DNA of 64,000 nt from NCBI GenBank assembly GCA_020091685.1, contig CM034599.1:29985920-30049919 (forward strand). Reading direction: 5' to 3'. The stretch is from Lutjanus erythropterus. Taxonomy: Eukaryota; Chordata; Actinopteri; Lutjaniformes; Lutjanidae. The first letter of the stretch is position 1; every line of letters begins with the position of its first letter. A program made the translations under genes and the position numbers. Positions 54,191-64,000 of the stretch are shown piece after piece. The notes beneath the pieces were generated by a model. The model had not been told where the DNA came from, made no database searches, and saw only the letters and a program-made list of their open reading frames with translations.

Positions 54191-54421
54191 GAACTTGTTG
54201 CTTGCCAGCACTTCACGGTTTGAGTCGCTCTGTTCAGAACCTGCAACTCTGGAGCATCAAGAAGAAGAAAAGGGCGCACCGGGGAGATAAGTGCTGCTGC
54301 GCCGACTTGGAGTGGACATACTTGGGCACTTTTTACGCACGCATGTTACACACTGGGACTAACTGGATTTAAGGACATATATCAATATTTGTACATTTTA
54401 TGGAATAAAACACCTTTAAAC
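54190..54421 (+). other. VCAN: VCAN non-coding exon 1 (5' UTR), with promoter just upstream
   Basis: A strong donor (gtaagt at 54422) closes a GC-richer stretch after an AT-rich flank. VCAN coding begins immediately behind an acceptor at 55987, so an upstream non-coding exon is required, as in human VCAN. The left boundary is estimated. Confidence 0.55.
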
Positions 54422-55986
54422 GTAAGTATTTTTCTGTTGATTGTTTGAACTGAAGTTTTAATTAAGACTGTTCCTCTTGATCAGCAAACTGGATATCTGT
54501 GCAATATTATGCACATGTTGGCTTGATCTTTTCTCCATTTGTAACATTTAATTCTCAAATAAAATGCATCAATCTATTAAAGTTAACTTTTCAGTCTACA
54601 AATGACTGAACACGAATGCACCCAGTGATGCAGTGTTGTCCTCAGATAACCCACACTGGTGCTTCTGCAGAGTGAGGCAAGTGAATTTCCTAAATCAGCG
54701 CTGCGGATTGGCGATTACTCCACAGTTTCTTAAATTTATACTTTACCGTTTGAAATTAGTATAATCAATACAATGCAATCCTGTCACAATTTCTATCAAG
54801 CATCCACAAGCAACAGGTGTCTCCGGAGGAAAAAAGAAACGGCACCAAAACAGAAAGTCAAAGTCTCAATAAACTCTTGGCTACTGGATGAATACTTAAA
54901 TTTCCAGTAGTTGATAATTTTGTTTCACAGCAGGTAACATCTCCGAGCTGCACACGAGCTGACAAATGGATCCAGAAATCTACTATCAGTCAAACGCCTG
55001 TGTGATGCTCAAGAGCTGATCTTCCATGAAATGACTTTTTTCGATTTCCTAGAAATCTTTCTGCGAGTGCATGTCGTTTACGCACATCGTCGTACAAATG
55101 TATATACTCTGAATAGTTTTAAAACATGTTCCGTGGGATATGTAACATTATTAGTCCTGTAAATCTTTATCTTATTGTCCCCCTAAAGTCTCATTACATT
55201 TAGTTTCCATTAGGGTGGGTCTGTTGACTCGGGACAGACTTGTGGGAGTGCTGGCATTAAGTCACAGTCATACCCACCCTGAAATATTTTAGATGATCTT
55301 TTATCACTGCCAGTTGCCATAAGGCTATATGAGTGTCTCGTTTTAATAGAGAACAGCTCCCACTGCGACCCACCACTTGTGTTTACACAGTGGGGTTTAA
55401 ATGAGGACGGTGGGCTCATTGCTTCTGTCTCCAAAACTCTGTAGTTCGAGGAATTCAGGAAGTTTTACTTCTCAGCCTCGTCACCCACAAATTCACTGCA
55501 AACATGAGGCAGGGTCATTACATGTCTTTTTCTTTGTATCCAAAATTTATTTCTAATATGAACAATTAAATGCAATATGTTTTTTGCTAGGGAAATATGA
55601 TTTCTCCTGTATTCAATTACTTCTTAAAATGTCATCATATAAACAGGGGGGTGAATCCATTATTAGCCAGAAAAATGTGCATAATTAAAGTTCATTTATG
55701 ATGGTTATATATGATTTTGCAATCCCAGTTGAGTGTTAATTTGTTGAAAAGATTGTAGGCTGCACTAATAACAGATATTTCATATTGTTGTCATATTTTT
55801 TACAGTCTTTAGATGAATATATGTTTACACTATTGATTTTTTTCTGAAACCTATGCATGATAGAAAAGCTCTGAAGCAGACTTATTTCTGTTATAACTAA
55901 ACTAAAGTATGTCTACCTATACCTGAAAATGTATATACACTAAAAATTAGTTGCTTCTTAATGCACCTTTTTAATTTTCCCAACAG
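54422..55986 (+). other. VCAN: VCAN intron 1
   Basis: Intron of about 1.6 kb. No repeats or ORFs of note. Confidence 0.65.
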
Positions 55987-56050
55987 ATGTTACTTAATAT
56001 AAAGCATATCCTGTGGTTATATTGTCTCTGTGAAGCTGCAACTGCAACAG
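55987..56050 (+). CDS. VCAN: VCAN exon 2 (start codon, signal peptide)
   Basis: The acceptor ttttcccaacag is immediately followed by ATG. It encodes [20 protein letters not shown], then T and one base (phase 1). Human begins MFINIKSILWMCSTL. The hydrophobic core with small residues at the end is a normal secretory signal. The donor is gtaagt. Confidence 0.93.
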
Positions 56051-59000
56051 GTAAGTTATGAATGAGTGAAGACCTCTCTCTTTTTCTCAGTCACTCCTCT
56101 CTCCCACCCTCCTTTTCTCCACCTACCCTTTTCTCTCTTCTTTTCTTCATCTTTCTCCCTCCCTCTTTACACCTCCCTCCTTTTCCCTTCCTCTGTCCAC
56201 CACTGTGTGTTGGATCAAACACAAAGTCATCTGACATGGTCACATTCAGCTGGCACCCAAACTGTACAGTTTATCTGATGCCAAATGACTGATGTGTCTG
56301 TTGCGCCTCAAGCATTAAAGTGACAATTCATCCCAAAAGCAAAAATACACTTTTTTTCTCTTGAATATAATATGACTAAATGGTGTTTGGCTTCTGGTGC
56401 TCAAAGTAACAGAAAATATATTTGAAATCTCAACAGCAATGTCTCTTTCCAGAAATCATGACCAGATAACTCAAGATAATCCTCAGACCTTTCTAGGAGA
56501 AAGAAAATAGTTTCAGTGATTCTACTGCAATAGAACCTAGACATTCATAGACAGAAATATAAGCAGGTCATTATTTCTGGAAAGAGAAAATAGTTTTGAA
56601 CCCCCCCCCAAAAAAAATGTACTGGAGAAAAGGCTGAGAACCCCAAACCTCTGCAAATTACACCAAAACAATCTAGATGTATAACTACACATTAGGAGAG
56701 CAATATATATTTTTGAATTTTGAGTGAACTGTCCCTTTAAGGCTTTACTCTGTTCCTAGAGTAGCAGACTGTGATAACCTCATTCCAGTCTTCTGCCTGT
56801 GAAACCTGTGAGACTTAACTCTGTGGTAAAGGTGGCAGTGTTGACCACAGAGGTTTGCATCTCAGGCCCCTCCGGCCCCCCTGGCTCTCCTGGCCCCCCT
56901 CGTCCCTGGACTTGTCTCTGGGATGGATGGACACCTTTCAATTAGACTGGGCTCCTAGTCTCGAAATAACATCTGGTTTCACCCCACATCCTAATAAGGC
57001 CTTCTGTTAAGCACCCACACTCATGCCTCGGGGGCTATCCCACCACTGTTTCCAGAGCATTCCCCACATTGTTCTCTGTGAATGACCCCCTCACCTCAAA
57101 AAAGACAAAAAAGGTACATGTTCTTCCTGTCCACGGGGCTAAGTGTGATTCAGCCTGTTGCCATTCATTTGTGTCTGGTGTCCTGTCTGAAATCCTCTCT
57201 GCTTTGCCTAATCACATACAAGTGGAATGAGACTGAGGTACAGTCAACAGCCTGAACTGCAGGCAGACCTCAGGGTGGGGGGGAATTAAGTATAGTAACA
57301 GTTAACCTTGTCTGGTTTTTGTATTGTAGGATTAACTTAAATACACTTAACTTGTGCTTCAATGTAGATGTGTAATATCAGTAGTAGGTTTTCAGCTAAG
57401 AATAGAGTAGGACAAGGATCCCCAATTTTCCATACCAAGGCCCCCAAATAGCTTTAGCTTATGGCCAGCTACCCCCCACCCCACCCCCCTTCTTTTGCAA
57501 GATGTTTTTAAAAACCCAGTTAATTTTTTTTTGCCTCTATAGGTTGCTTTTGTTTCAAATGGTGCTAAAGTATATACAGTTTTATACACTCATTTGAGAA
57601 GGTATTGAAGCAGAGAACACATTTTGGGCACTTGCAGCCATTTTTACGTGCATCATACAAGTTTTACTTGGCCAGGAGTTCTTTGGATCTTTTGCATCTG
57701 AACTTTTCTCATCTCGATGTTTGGTCTGCTCATCAGGTCTTTTCTGTTTCAAAAACATGTCCATTTTATGAGTTGGCACTAAATTTCAAGAGCAGACCAG
57801 CTTTGTGGCAGGCACATACCAGTCAAGCTCAAATATGACACCTTATGATGTGATGAATGATGTTTTGTCTCGCAGACAATTAGAAATATTGTCTTGGAAT
57901 ATAAGAATTTGACATGTTATACATTATAACAACTTTTTATTTGTTTTAATTAAAACAATGATAATTTGCTTTTATTTTCAAAAATATTTTTTTGCTGAGG
58001 TCCCCAGCACTTCCTGTGTGCCCCAAAGTGGGCCAGGGCCCTCACTTTGAAAATCAAAGTCAGTTGTTATGTAGGTAAAGATGGGGTTATTTGAGATGGA
58101 AAACTAACATGCACCAAGCAGTGGCATAACATGAAGTGATGCATGACCCTGCTGTTTAACCAATTATAATTAACTTCATACAAACATGCTGCAGTTGACA
58201 TACACTACAGTCAGTGTTAAACGTGTTCCCACACCCATCATTTCAAGGATGAGGTTTGACTTTCCAAGAGCCATTTTGAGGGCATGATGCATGTTTCTTT
58301 TTATTAGACTGGGTGTAGTTGTCACACCCCGTCAATGTAAATGAGTCAGGCAGTTTATGGTGTCTACTTGCATCTGTAAGAATGAGAGTAAACATGAGAG
58401 GCCTGGATTTGTCTGGAAGAAAAAGATTAGCAAAGATTAAACAAAAAATTCAGTAGTGAATGAATTAACATGAATTGAAAATAAATTTAATCCTTTCACT
58501 TTTTGCTTTTCAGCCTCCAACGCATTATCAATAATCAGACCAGTCACTGGGTCCCTCTCAGGGAAGGTAACGCTTCCCTGCTTCTTCTCCACAATCCCAA
58601 CCTCAGCACCAGTCATCAGTCCCAATGGAACTGTTGTTTATAACAGAGATTACTTGCGGATCAAATGGACCAAAATAGAGGGAGAAGAATCCACGGTGCT
58701 GGTTGCACAAAATGGGGTCATCAAAATAGGGTCCAGCTACAGGAACCGTGTATCAGTGCCCAGTCACCCTGAGGATGTAGGCGATGCCTCACTGACGATG
58801 GTAAAGCTGCGTGCCAGTGATGCGGGCACTTATCGCTGTGAGGTCATGTACGGCATCGAGGACACCCAGGATACAGTTAACCTTGATGTTGACGGTAAGA
58901 GATTCATGATATCCTTCCCATGTCATACTGGAATCTGACAAAAGGCTCTAAAATTGCTTCCCCAAGACACTCTCTGAATGTCGAGGGGGGTTGCTGCAAA

Positions 59001-62000
59001 GGCTAAATAATAGTGAAATGCAATACAAGTGGTGATAGAAATGTAAACCATATAGAACTTTGGGCGCCCTTCTGCTTACTTTGATAGGAGCAGCTACCCA
59101 GTAGTTATACAGAGTAACCACAGTTTTCAGGGCTTATTTTAGAGGCGATACACTCTTAAAAAGAGTCAGATGAGACTTTGGGCCCCTATCCATACCAAGC
59201 ACTGCAATGTTTTAATTCCAGTGTTCATCCATCTAACCCAATAAGCCATCAGAGCCCAAATATGGATGGTAGTCCACATGCTGGTATGGGCAGAACAAAG
59301 TTCTTATTTTATAACCTCATCCATCCCTGTCATCGTGGGTGCCACCTTGTCAGTAGGGATTTTCCTCTTGGTGGGGCACTCAGTGGGTGTTTCCAAGTCT
59401 TTTTACTTTGCCATCACAGTGCAATAAAAGTATTCCCCAATGTCCCTCATCAAATTTACACAAGTGTTAAATTATGTATATAATAATGTAACATTACTGC
59501 AGCACCTCCAACCCACAATTTATAGTCTCCTTGGGGGTCAGGGAACTACCCTTCCTTACCTAGTGTCATAATGTGCATTTGACATGTCTCACTTGAGAAG
59601 TATTCTGGAGATATAATTCATGTTTTAGGGATGTAGAAAACATGGGTGGGGTGGGGGGATACTGGGATAGTTTTGGTTTTCGCTGCTTTACAATCCGCAT
59701 AACCTCTTCTCCAACTATCTGCAATGTTAATTAGGACTATCAATCATATCTTCTGCGTCTGTTTACTGTCCACAAATATGGGGATTTCAGGGCCATGGCA
59801 ACATCTGCAGTTATCTTGTTCATTTGTGGTGAACTGTAGAGTATTTCGCGTATCCTCTTGGTTTATTGCAAAGTTCCCCCTTTTCCAAAGAAGCTGAGAG
59901 ACTCAATTATTTCACTCATGGTGTGTGCTTCTTAAGACATTAGCTATAATTTATAGCACTGAAATTATGCTGATGAATTCCAGATCACCATGGTTCTATA
60001 CAAAACTTCATTTTGTTTCATTTTTGGATGGTTAATATTTGTCCAATTTGTTGCCAGGTGTTGTGTTTCACTATCGGGCAAGCACCAACAGGTACACTAT
60101 GGACTATCAGAAGGCCATCCAAACTTGCCAAGATATTGGAGCAACCATTGCTACATATGACCAACTGAAAGCAGCCTATGAGGATGGCTTTGATCAGTGT
60201 GATGCTGGCTGGATTGCTGACCAGACAGTGAGGTCAGCTGCATTTTAATTCTCTGCTATAAAGTCATTTCTTTTAAACAACGCTGCTATTCAATGATATA
60301 TATTTGATTGTACTCTGATGGGATGCAGAGTGCTTGTAGACAAAGGTTTGATGGTGTGACCTATGTGTTATAATGGCTCTTTGTTTCTCTATCTGTACAG
60401 ATACCCAATCACAAAGCCAAGGAAGGGCTGCTATGGCAACTTACAGAGTAAACCTGGTGTTAGGTCATACGGGACCAGGAAACCCACGGACACCTATGAT
60501 GTATACTGTTACGTAGACAGACTCGATGGTAAGTAAGCCGCAAAATTAGGCTTTTCAAGTTCAGAGTAATGAGGTGTCATTGAGAGGCTCTGACACACCC
60601 TCTGGCAGAAATGACAAAACCTCCCAATTATCACAGTGCCAAAGCAAATTACTTTTACACCTCCTAAGACTGCTGTGAAAATACATTTAATTGTTTTTTT
60701 TAATAATGTATTGGTAACAATGTGTGATTTTTTAAATAAATATATATATTTTTTGCCAAACATTTTCACTTTGTGGAAAGGGAATTTGGGTCACAGAGAA
60801 ACTCCAAATAATTTGACTCTAAAGCAGGAATTGAAGTTCATTCTCCACCACAGTGGTTTTTTAAAGTCGCCAACAAAAATGTGATAATGGGAGTTTTAAA
60901 CGTCTTTGGCACTGCTTATAAGAAGTCTTCCCTTCTCAGCCAACGCTCTTTCTCTCTGTTCATTATACAGCCTGTTACTGCTGATGGACTCAACTCCACT
61001 CAAAAACGCTTTATGAGTGTTAACATCCCTCTTGACACATCTTAACTCCAGTCACCCCTCTGTAGTTACTCGTCTTGGGTTTGTACAGTGGTGCTCTGCT
61101 ACAGCATATTATATAAGTTTGAATTATTTCATTCAGTTAGTTGTTAATATGAAGATATCAGCCAGTACTGTGACGTTTGTATTATTAGATATTGTCTGCA
61201 GATGTAGACAATGGTGTCAGCCAGTAAACGTCACCCCACCCCATAGCCACCAGGGACATGTACGTACATCTTCCACTTAACTCTTCAGTCTCTCCAAGAA
61301 ACTATACAAGCATCTTTGACCTCACTGTATTATGGGCCATGATGTGTATGTTCCCAGTAAGCTGTGTTTCATAGACTCACAGTTGTATTTCCATCACTCC
61401 AGAGGACATTACATCGACTTACATTAATTTTCTTGAGACATACCCTAACCATACCTGTAACCACTACTTGCCTAACCCTAATTTAAACCTGACTTTACCC
61501 TAACCATAATCATGCGGATAGGGTAATCATACTAACCACAAGTCTTCACCCTTAAATGATTTATGTTAAGGGGACTTGCATTTTGTTTCCATAAGTAAAG
61601 TGACTGTGTCAACAGATTTAAGTTCCAACATCAGTATACAATTACTTAATCATTCATAGGCATTTTTGCCTCCATTAGATAGTTTACAGTAGAGACAGAG
61701 AGGGAGAAATGACCTGCTACAAAGATCTTCCTCTGAATGTAAATTGGGGACATTGTGGTTCCATTGTTAAGTGTTTTAGACTCCTGACCACCACAGACAC
61801 CACAAAGCACAAGGAATCCCTTAGTCGGCTATAGATCAGGTTTCAAAAATTGTGAACTCCTGCACACTGTCTAACTTTGTAATTATACATTTATTTGCAA
61901 CATTTTAGTACTACACTGTCAATTTGTGACTCACTTTTCCCTCCTTTATATACCTGTCTCATTAAAAAGTTTTGTTTTGGGCTGTTGAGGTTTGACATGC

Positions 62001-63415
62001 TTTAAAGATAAATGGAAATGGCTAATGCTTTAAATTAACCATAAAAATTCACCTATAGCTTTACGGTGCACGCCTAAAAGATGTTAATTTAATAATTTAA
62101 TTCAATAAGTTAATTTAGCTATATTCACATAGTCTAGAAGAGTTTGAAATATAGACGAAATCAGGCTTTGACTAATATAAAACGTGTGCTTACAAATAAC
62201 TTACTGAAAGTCATAATTGCAGTTTAAATGATGGAAAATGTCCAATAAAACATGTAAATTTGTGAAGTTTGGTTGATGAAAGTGACCATGGAAGATTTCT
62301 TGCCTGTTTTTAAGAGGCAAGGCATTTATGGGTGGATAATCTCAATGCCACTGTAAATCAATGGGATGAAACCAACATGGGAAATTTGAGACACTACGCC
62401 CAAGACTAACTGAAAACATGTAGTCCTCTCCTGTAATGTTTTTTGGTTTCAATTAAGACACTGTCTTTTTGTATTCTTCCATTTATATTACACTGATGGC
62501 AAAGACAACTTGTTGTAACTGTCATAGTGCAGTGACCTTTCTGAATGTAAGATCGTTACACGAACAACATGAAGGAAAGAAGCAGAGAAGGTGTAATGTA
62601 GTCCACTCACTCCGGAGGGAAACCTAATGTCTTGAAGTACAGATGCATTCATTGACAGGCCAGGCACATTGTCTGAATTGCTATCCCACCTCAGATAAAT
62701 ATAATGAACTACTGTTTTCCTAAATATGATCAGTGGGAGGTGTTTTGGGTCCATGCCCTGCACAGCTGTGACTTTTGTCAGCTGTCAGCTTTCTCTTCTG
62801 AAAGGACACAATGATCTAAAAATCTGTAGCTTGAGATTCATCTAAGTGAAAGGCTTTTTAGCTCTGTTTTCAGTGCAGATAATTGAAAATGAAATGTGAA
62901 ATGATCGTCCATCTGTTAGCAATAGAGTACTCATTTGTGCCAAAGTTTATGGAATTGGTTGAACTAATTGGTTAAAATGAATTGAAAACTTTGCCCTAGG
63001 TGACTGCATACTTACTGTAATTATATTTTGTTGCCATGATCACAGATGATTTATTGCCACACTGCCTTTGAGTTAGTGCTTTTTATTAAGACGTTGTGAC
63101 ATGTTGCCATCTGCATTTCAGGTGAAGTGTTTTATGCTCCTGTGACCCAAAAGATGACTTTTGAAGAGGCCAGTAAAGAGTGTAAGAAGAGGAATGCTGT
63201 CCTGGCAAGCCCTGGCCAGCTCCATGCTGCTTGGCGACAAGGTCTCGACAGGTGTGACTATGGCTGGCTGTCTGATGGCAGTGCACGGCATCCTGTTGCA
63301 GTGCCCAGAATGCAGTGTGGGGGAGGCCTTATCGGCGTCAGGACCATGTACCGCTATAGAAACCAGACTGGCTTCCCAGAACCAACTAAGAAGCTTGGAG
63401 CTTACTGTTTTAAAG
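55987..63415 (+). CDS. VCAN: VCAN (versican), N-terminal G1 region, partial at right edge
   Basis: The coding sequence joins 55987-56050, 58514-58894, 60058-60232, 60401-60528 and 63122-63415 and continues beyond the window. All junctions keep frame (phases 1, 1, 2, 1, 1), as in vertebrate lecticans. Versican is a secreted chondroitin-sulphate proteoglycan. Its G1 region, all present here, binds hyaluronan through two link modules and link protein through the Ig domain. About 347 codons are visible. The strong match to human G1 and adjacency to XRCC4 favour VCAN over aggrecan, brevican or neurocan. Teleosts may keep two versican paralogues, so a or b cannot be assigned. Confidence 0.95.
56051..58513 (+). 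other. VCAN: VCAN intron 2
   Basis: Intron of 2.5 kb containing a pyrimidine-rich stretch (56070-56205) and the TTAA-flanked MITE at 56315-56740. The rest is without recognised features. Confidence 0.8.
56315..56740. mobile_element. TTAA-flanked MITE (piggyBac-like termini)
   Basis: The left end TTAAAGTGACAATTCATCCC and the inverted right end TTAAAGGGACAGTTCACTC share about 14 of 19 positions. TTAA at both edges (56315-56318, 56737-56740) is the target site of piggyBac-type elements. The 426-bp body is non-coding. Confidence 0.7.
58514..58894 (+). CDS. VCAN: VCAN exon 3 (Ig V-type domain)
   Basis: The acceptor is tgcttttcag and the donor gtaaga. It encodes [33 protein letters not shown], then [40 protein letters not shown], and [20 protein letters not shown]. 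The two Ig cysteines are in LPC and YRC, and the Trp is in IKW. A possible N-glycosylation site (NGT) lies in the variable loop before the Trp strand. This domain contacts link protein. Confidence 0.97.
58895..60057 (+). other. VCAN: VCAN intron 3
   Basis: Intron of 1.2 kb with a G-rich run near 59643-59660. No other feature. Confidence 0.85.
60058..60232 (+). CDS. VCAN: VCAN exon 4 (link module 1, first part)
   Basis: The acceptor is tttgttgccag and the donor gtcagc. It encodes [20 protein letters not shown], then [20 protein letters not shown], then [19 protein letters not shown]. The first link module cysteines (QTC, QCDAGW) are in place. It ends in phase 2. Confidence 0.97.
60233..60400 (+). 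other. VCAN: VCAN intron 4
   Basis: Short intron of 168 bp splitting link module 1, a position conserved in lecticans. Confidence 0.9.
60401..60528 (+). CDS. VCAN: VCAN exon 5 (link module 1, second part)
   Basis: The acceptor is atctgtacag and the donor gtaagt. It encodes [20 protein letters not shown], then [20 protein letters not shown], then LDG (last codon split). Cysteines in GCYG and VYCYVD complete the disulphides of the module. It differs from human by conservative changes and one residue in the KMGKAGV loop region. Confidence 0.97.
60529..63121 (+). other. VCAN: VCAN intron 5
   Basis: Intron of 2.6 kb. It contains a degenerate CCTAACC-type repeat at about 61439-61515 and otherwise nothing recognised. 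Confidence 0.8.
61439..61515 (+). repeat. degenerate CCTAACC-rich repeat
   Basis: ACCCTAACCATACC, GCCTAACCCTAAT and TACCCTAACCATAA recur irregularly. It looks telomere-like but is far too degenerate for a telomere relic. It matches a common teleost dispersed repeat. Confidence 0.55.
63122..63415 (+). CDS. VCAN: VCAN exon 6 (link module 2)
   Basis: The acceptor is ctgcatttcag and the donor gtaaac. It encodes [80 protein letters not shown] and ends GAYCFK (phase 1). This complete link module has all four cysteines and an NQT glycosylation site. The next exon (GAG-alpha, alternatively spliced in other vertebrates) lies outside the window. Confidence 0.97.
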
Positions 63416-64000
63416 GTAAACCCACTCATAGTGCCTTATTGTTAGTATTTAGTATGTCATGGAACAAAGTGTTATCTTGCTGCATATGTTGGGTCATATG
63501 GTGTATATGTTTATAGTTTTGTTTAGACAGTGGCAGACAGTGACTAAAGGCGCAGACCATTCCCTGTCAGAAACAGGCCTGGGCTGTGAGGAGCTATGAT
63601 CTCATCTTCTATTTGCCTCTGCTCCCCACCCTTTGATTTTCTGCTGCTCTGCAACACTGTACACATTCCCACATCTGCCCCAGCCCAACATTTAAAAATC
63701 TTTTCAACCTGTCTCATCTTCTGGTCACTGTGTGTCTGTCTTTTGCTTTATGATTACATAGTTCCAATGACAACAACAACATAAGCAAAGCAGAGCAACG
63801 ATTTTCTTATGTGTGTTATGCGCCAGACTAGTCATATAGATTGCAGTGCCCAGCTGACCTCCCTGTCTCACATTTTAGTTTCCTGCCCATTTCTGTGGAA
63901 ACAAAATTAGCCAAGAGGAGAGTAAAATCATCGTGGTAAACTGTTTACTTTAAACGCAATGGACAAGGCAGTTCTTATTCTAATGGGGAGAGTAATGACC
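63416..64000 (+). other. VCAN: VCAN intron 6 (partial)
   Basis: Start of the intron before the GAG-bearing exons. No further exon in the window. Confidence 0.85.

Overview
The window is vertebrate nuclear DNA, almost certainly from a ray-finned (teleost) fish. Three spliced genes are recognisable from exon translations, splice sites and intron phases: TMEM167A (kish-A, minus strand, first two coding exons), XRCC4 (DNA end-joining factor, plus strand, six coding exons) and VCAN (versican, plus strand, first five coding exons). TMEM167A-XRCC4-VCAN is the order known from human chromosome 5q14, so the synteny supports each call. A teleost source is inferred from the transposons: a Rex3/RTE-type LINE, a full-length fish-style L1 with a short 5' UTR, a tRNA-derived SINE, and several hAT-like and TTAA-flanked MITE families.

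Layout. 1-4235: 5' part of TMEM167A on the minus strand; its last coding exons lie left of the window. 4236-4467: short bidirectional promoter with ETS, CCAAT and TTACGTAA motifs. 4468-38529: XRCC4. Coding starts at 11439 and the predicted product is about 289 aa. Its introns hold most of the repeats, including an intact-looking 5.7 kb L1 in antisense orientation (27566-33283) between exons 5 and 6. 38530-54190: about 16 kb without a recognised gene. It holds a few unexplained exon-like ORFs, a two-unit tandem repeat and a broken Rex3-like LINE (50592-53007). About 54190-64000: VCAN, with a non-coding first exon, signal peptide exon, Ig V-type exon, link module 1 in two exons and link module 2 in one exon. 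The GAG-bearing, EGF, lectin and CCP exons lie to the right.

The three genes do unrelated jobs: a small Golgi membrane protein of the secretory pathway, a nuclear DNA-repair scaffold and a secreted hyaluronan-binding proteoglycan. Only the first two appear to share a promoter. No CRISPR array, operon, rRNA or functional tRNA gene was seen. No new defence or metabolic system is visible. The most interesting items are the apparently intact L1 with target-site duplication, the 0.7 kb fold-back element at 21.8-22.5 kb, the CT/CA microsatellite directly before an XRCC4 acceptor, and unassigned exon-like ORFs between XRCC4 and VCAN. All coordinates were read by eye; alignments, RNA data and repeat libraries were not available.
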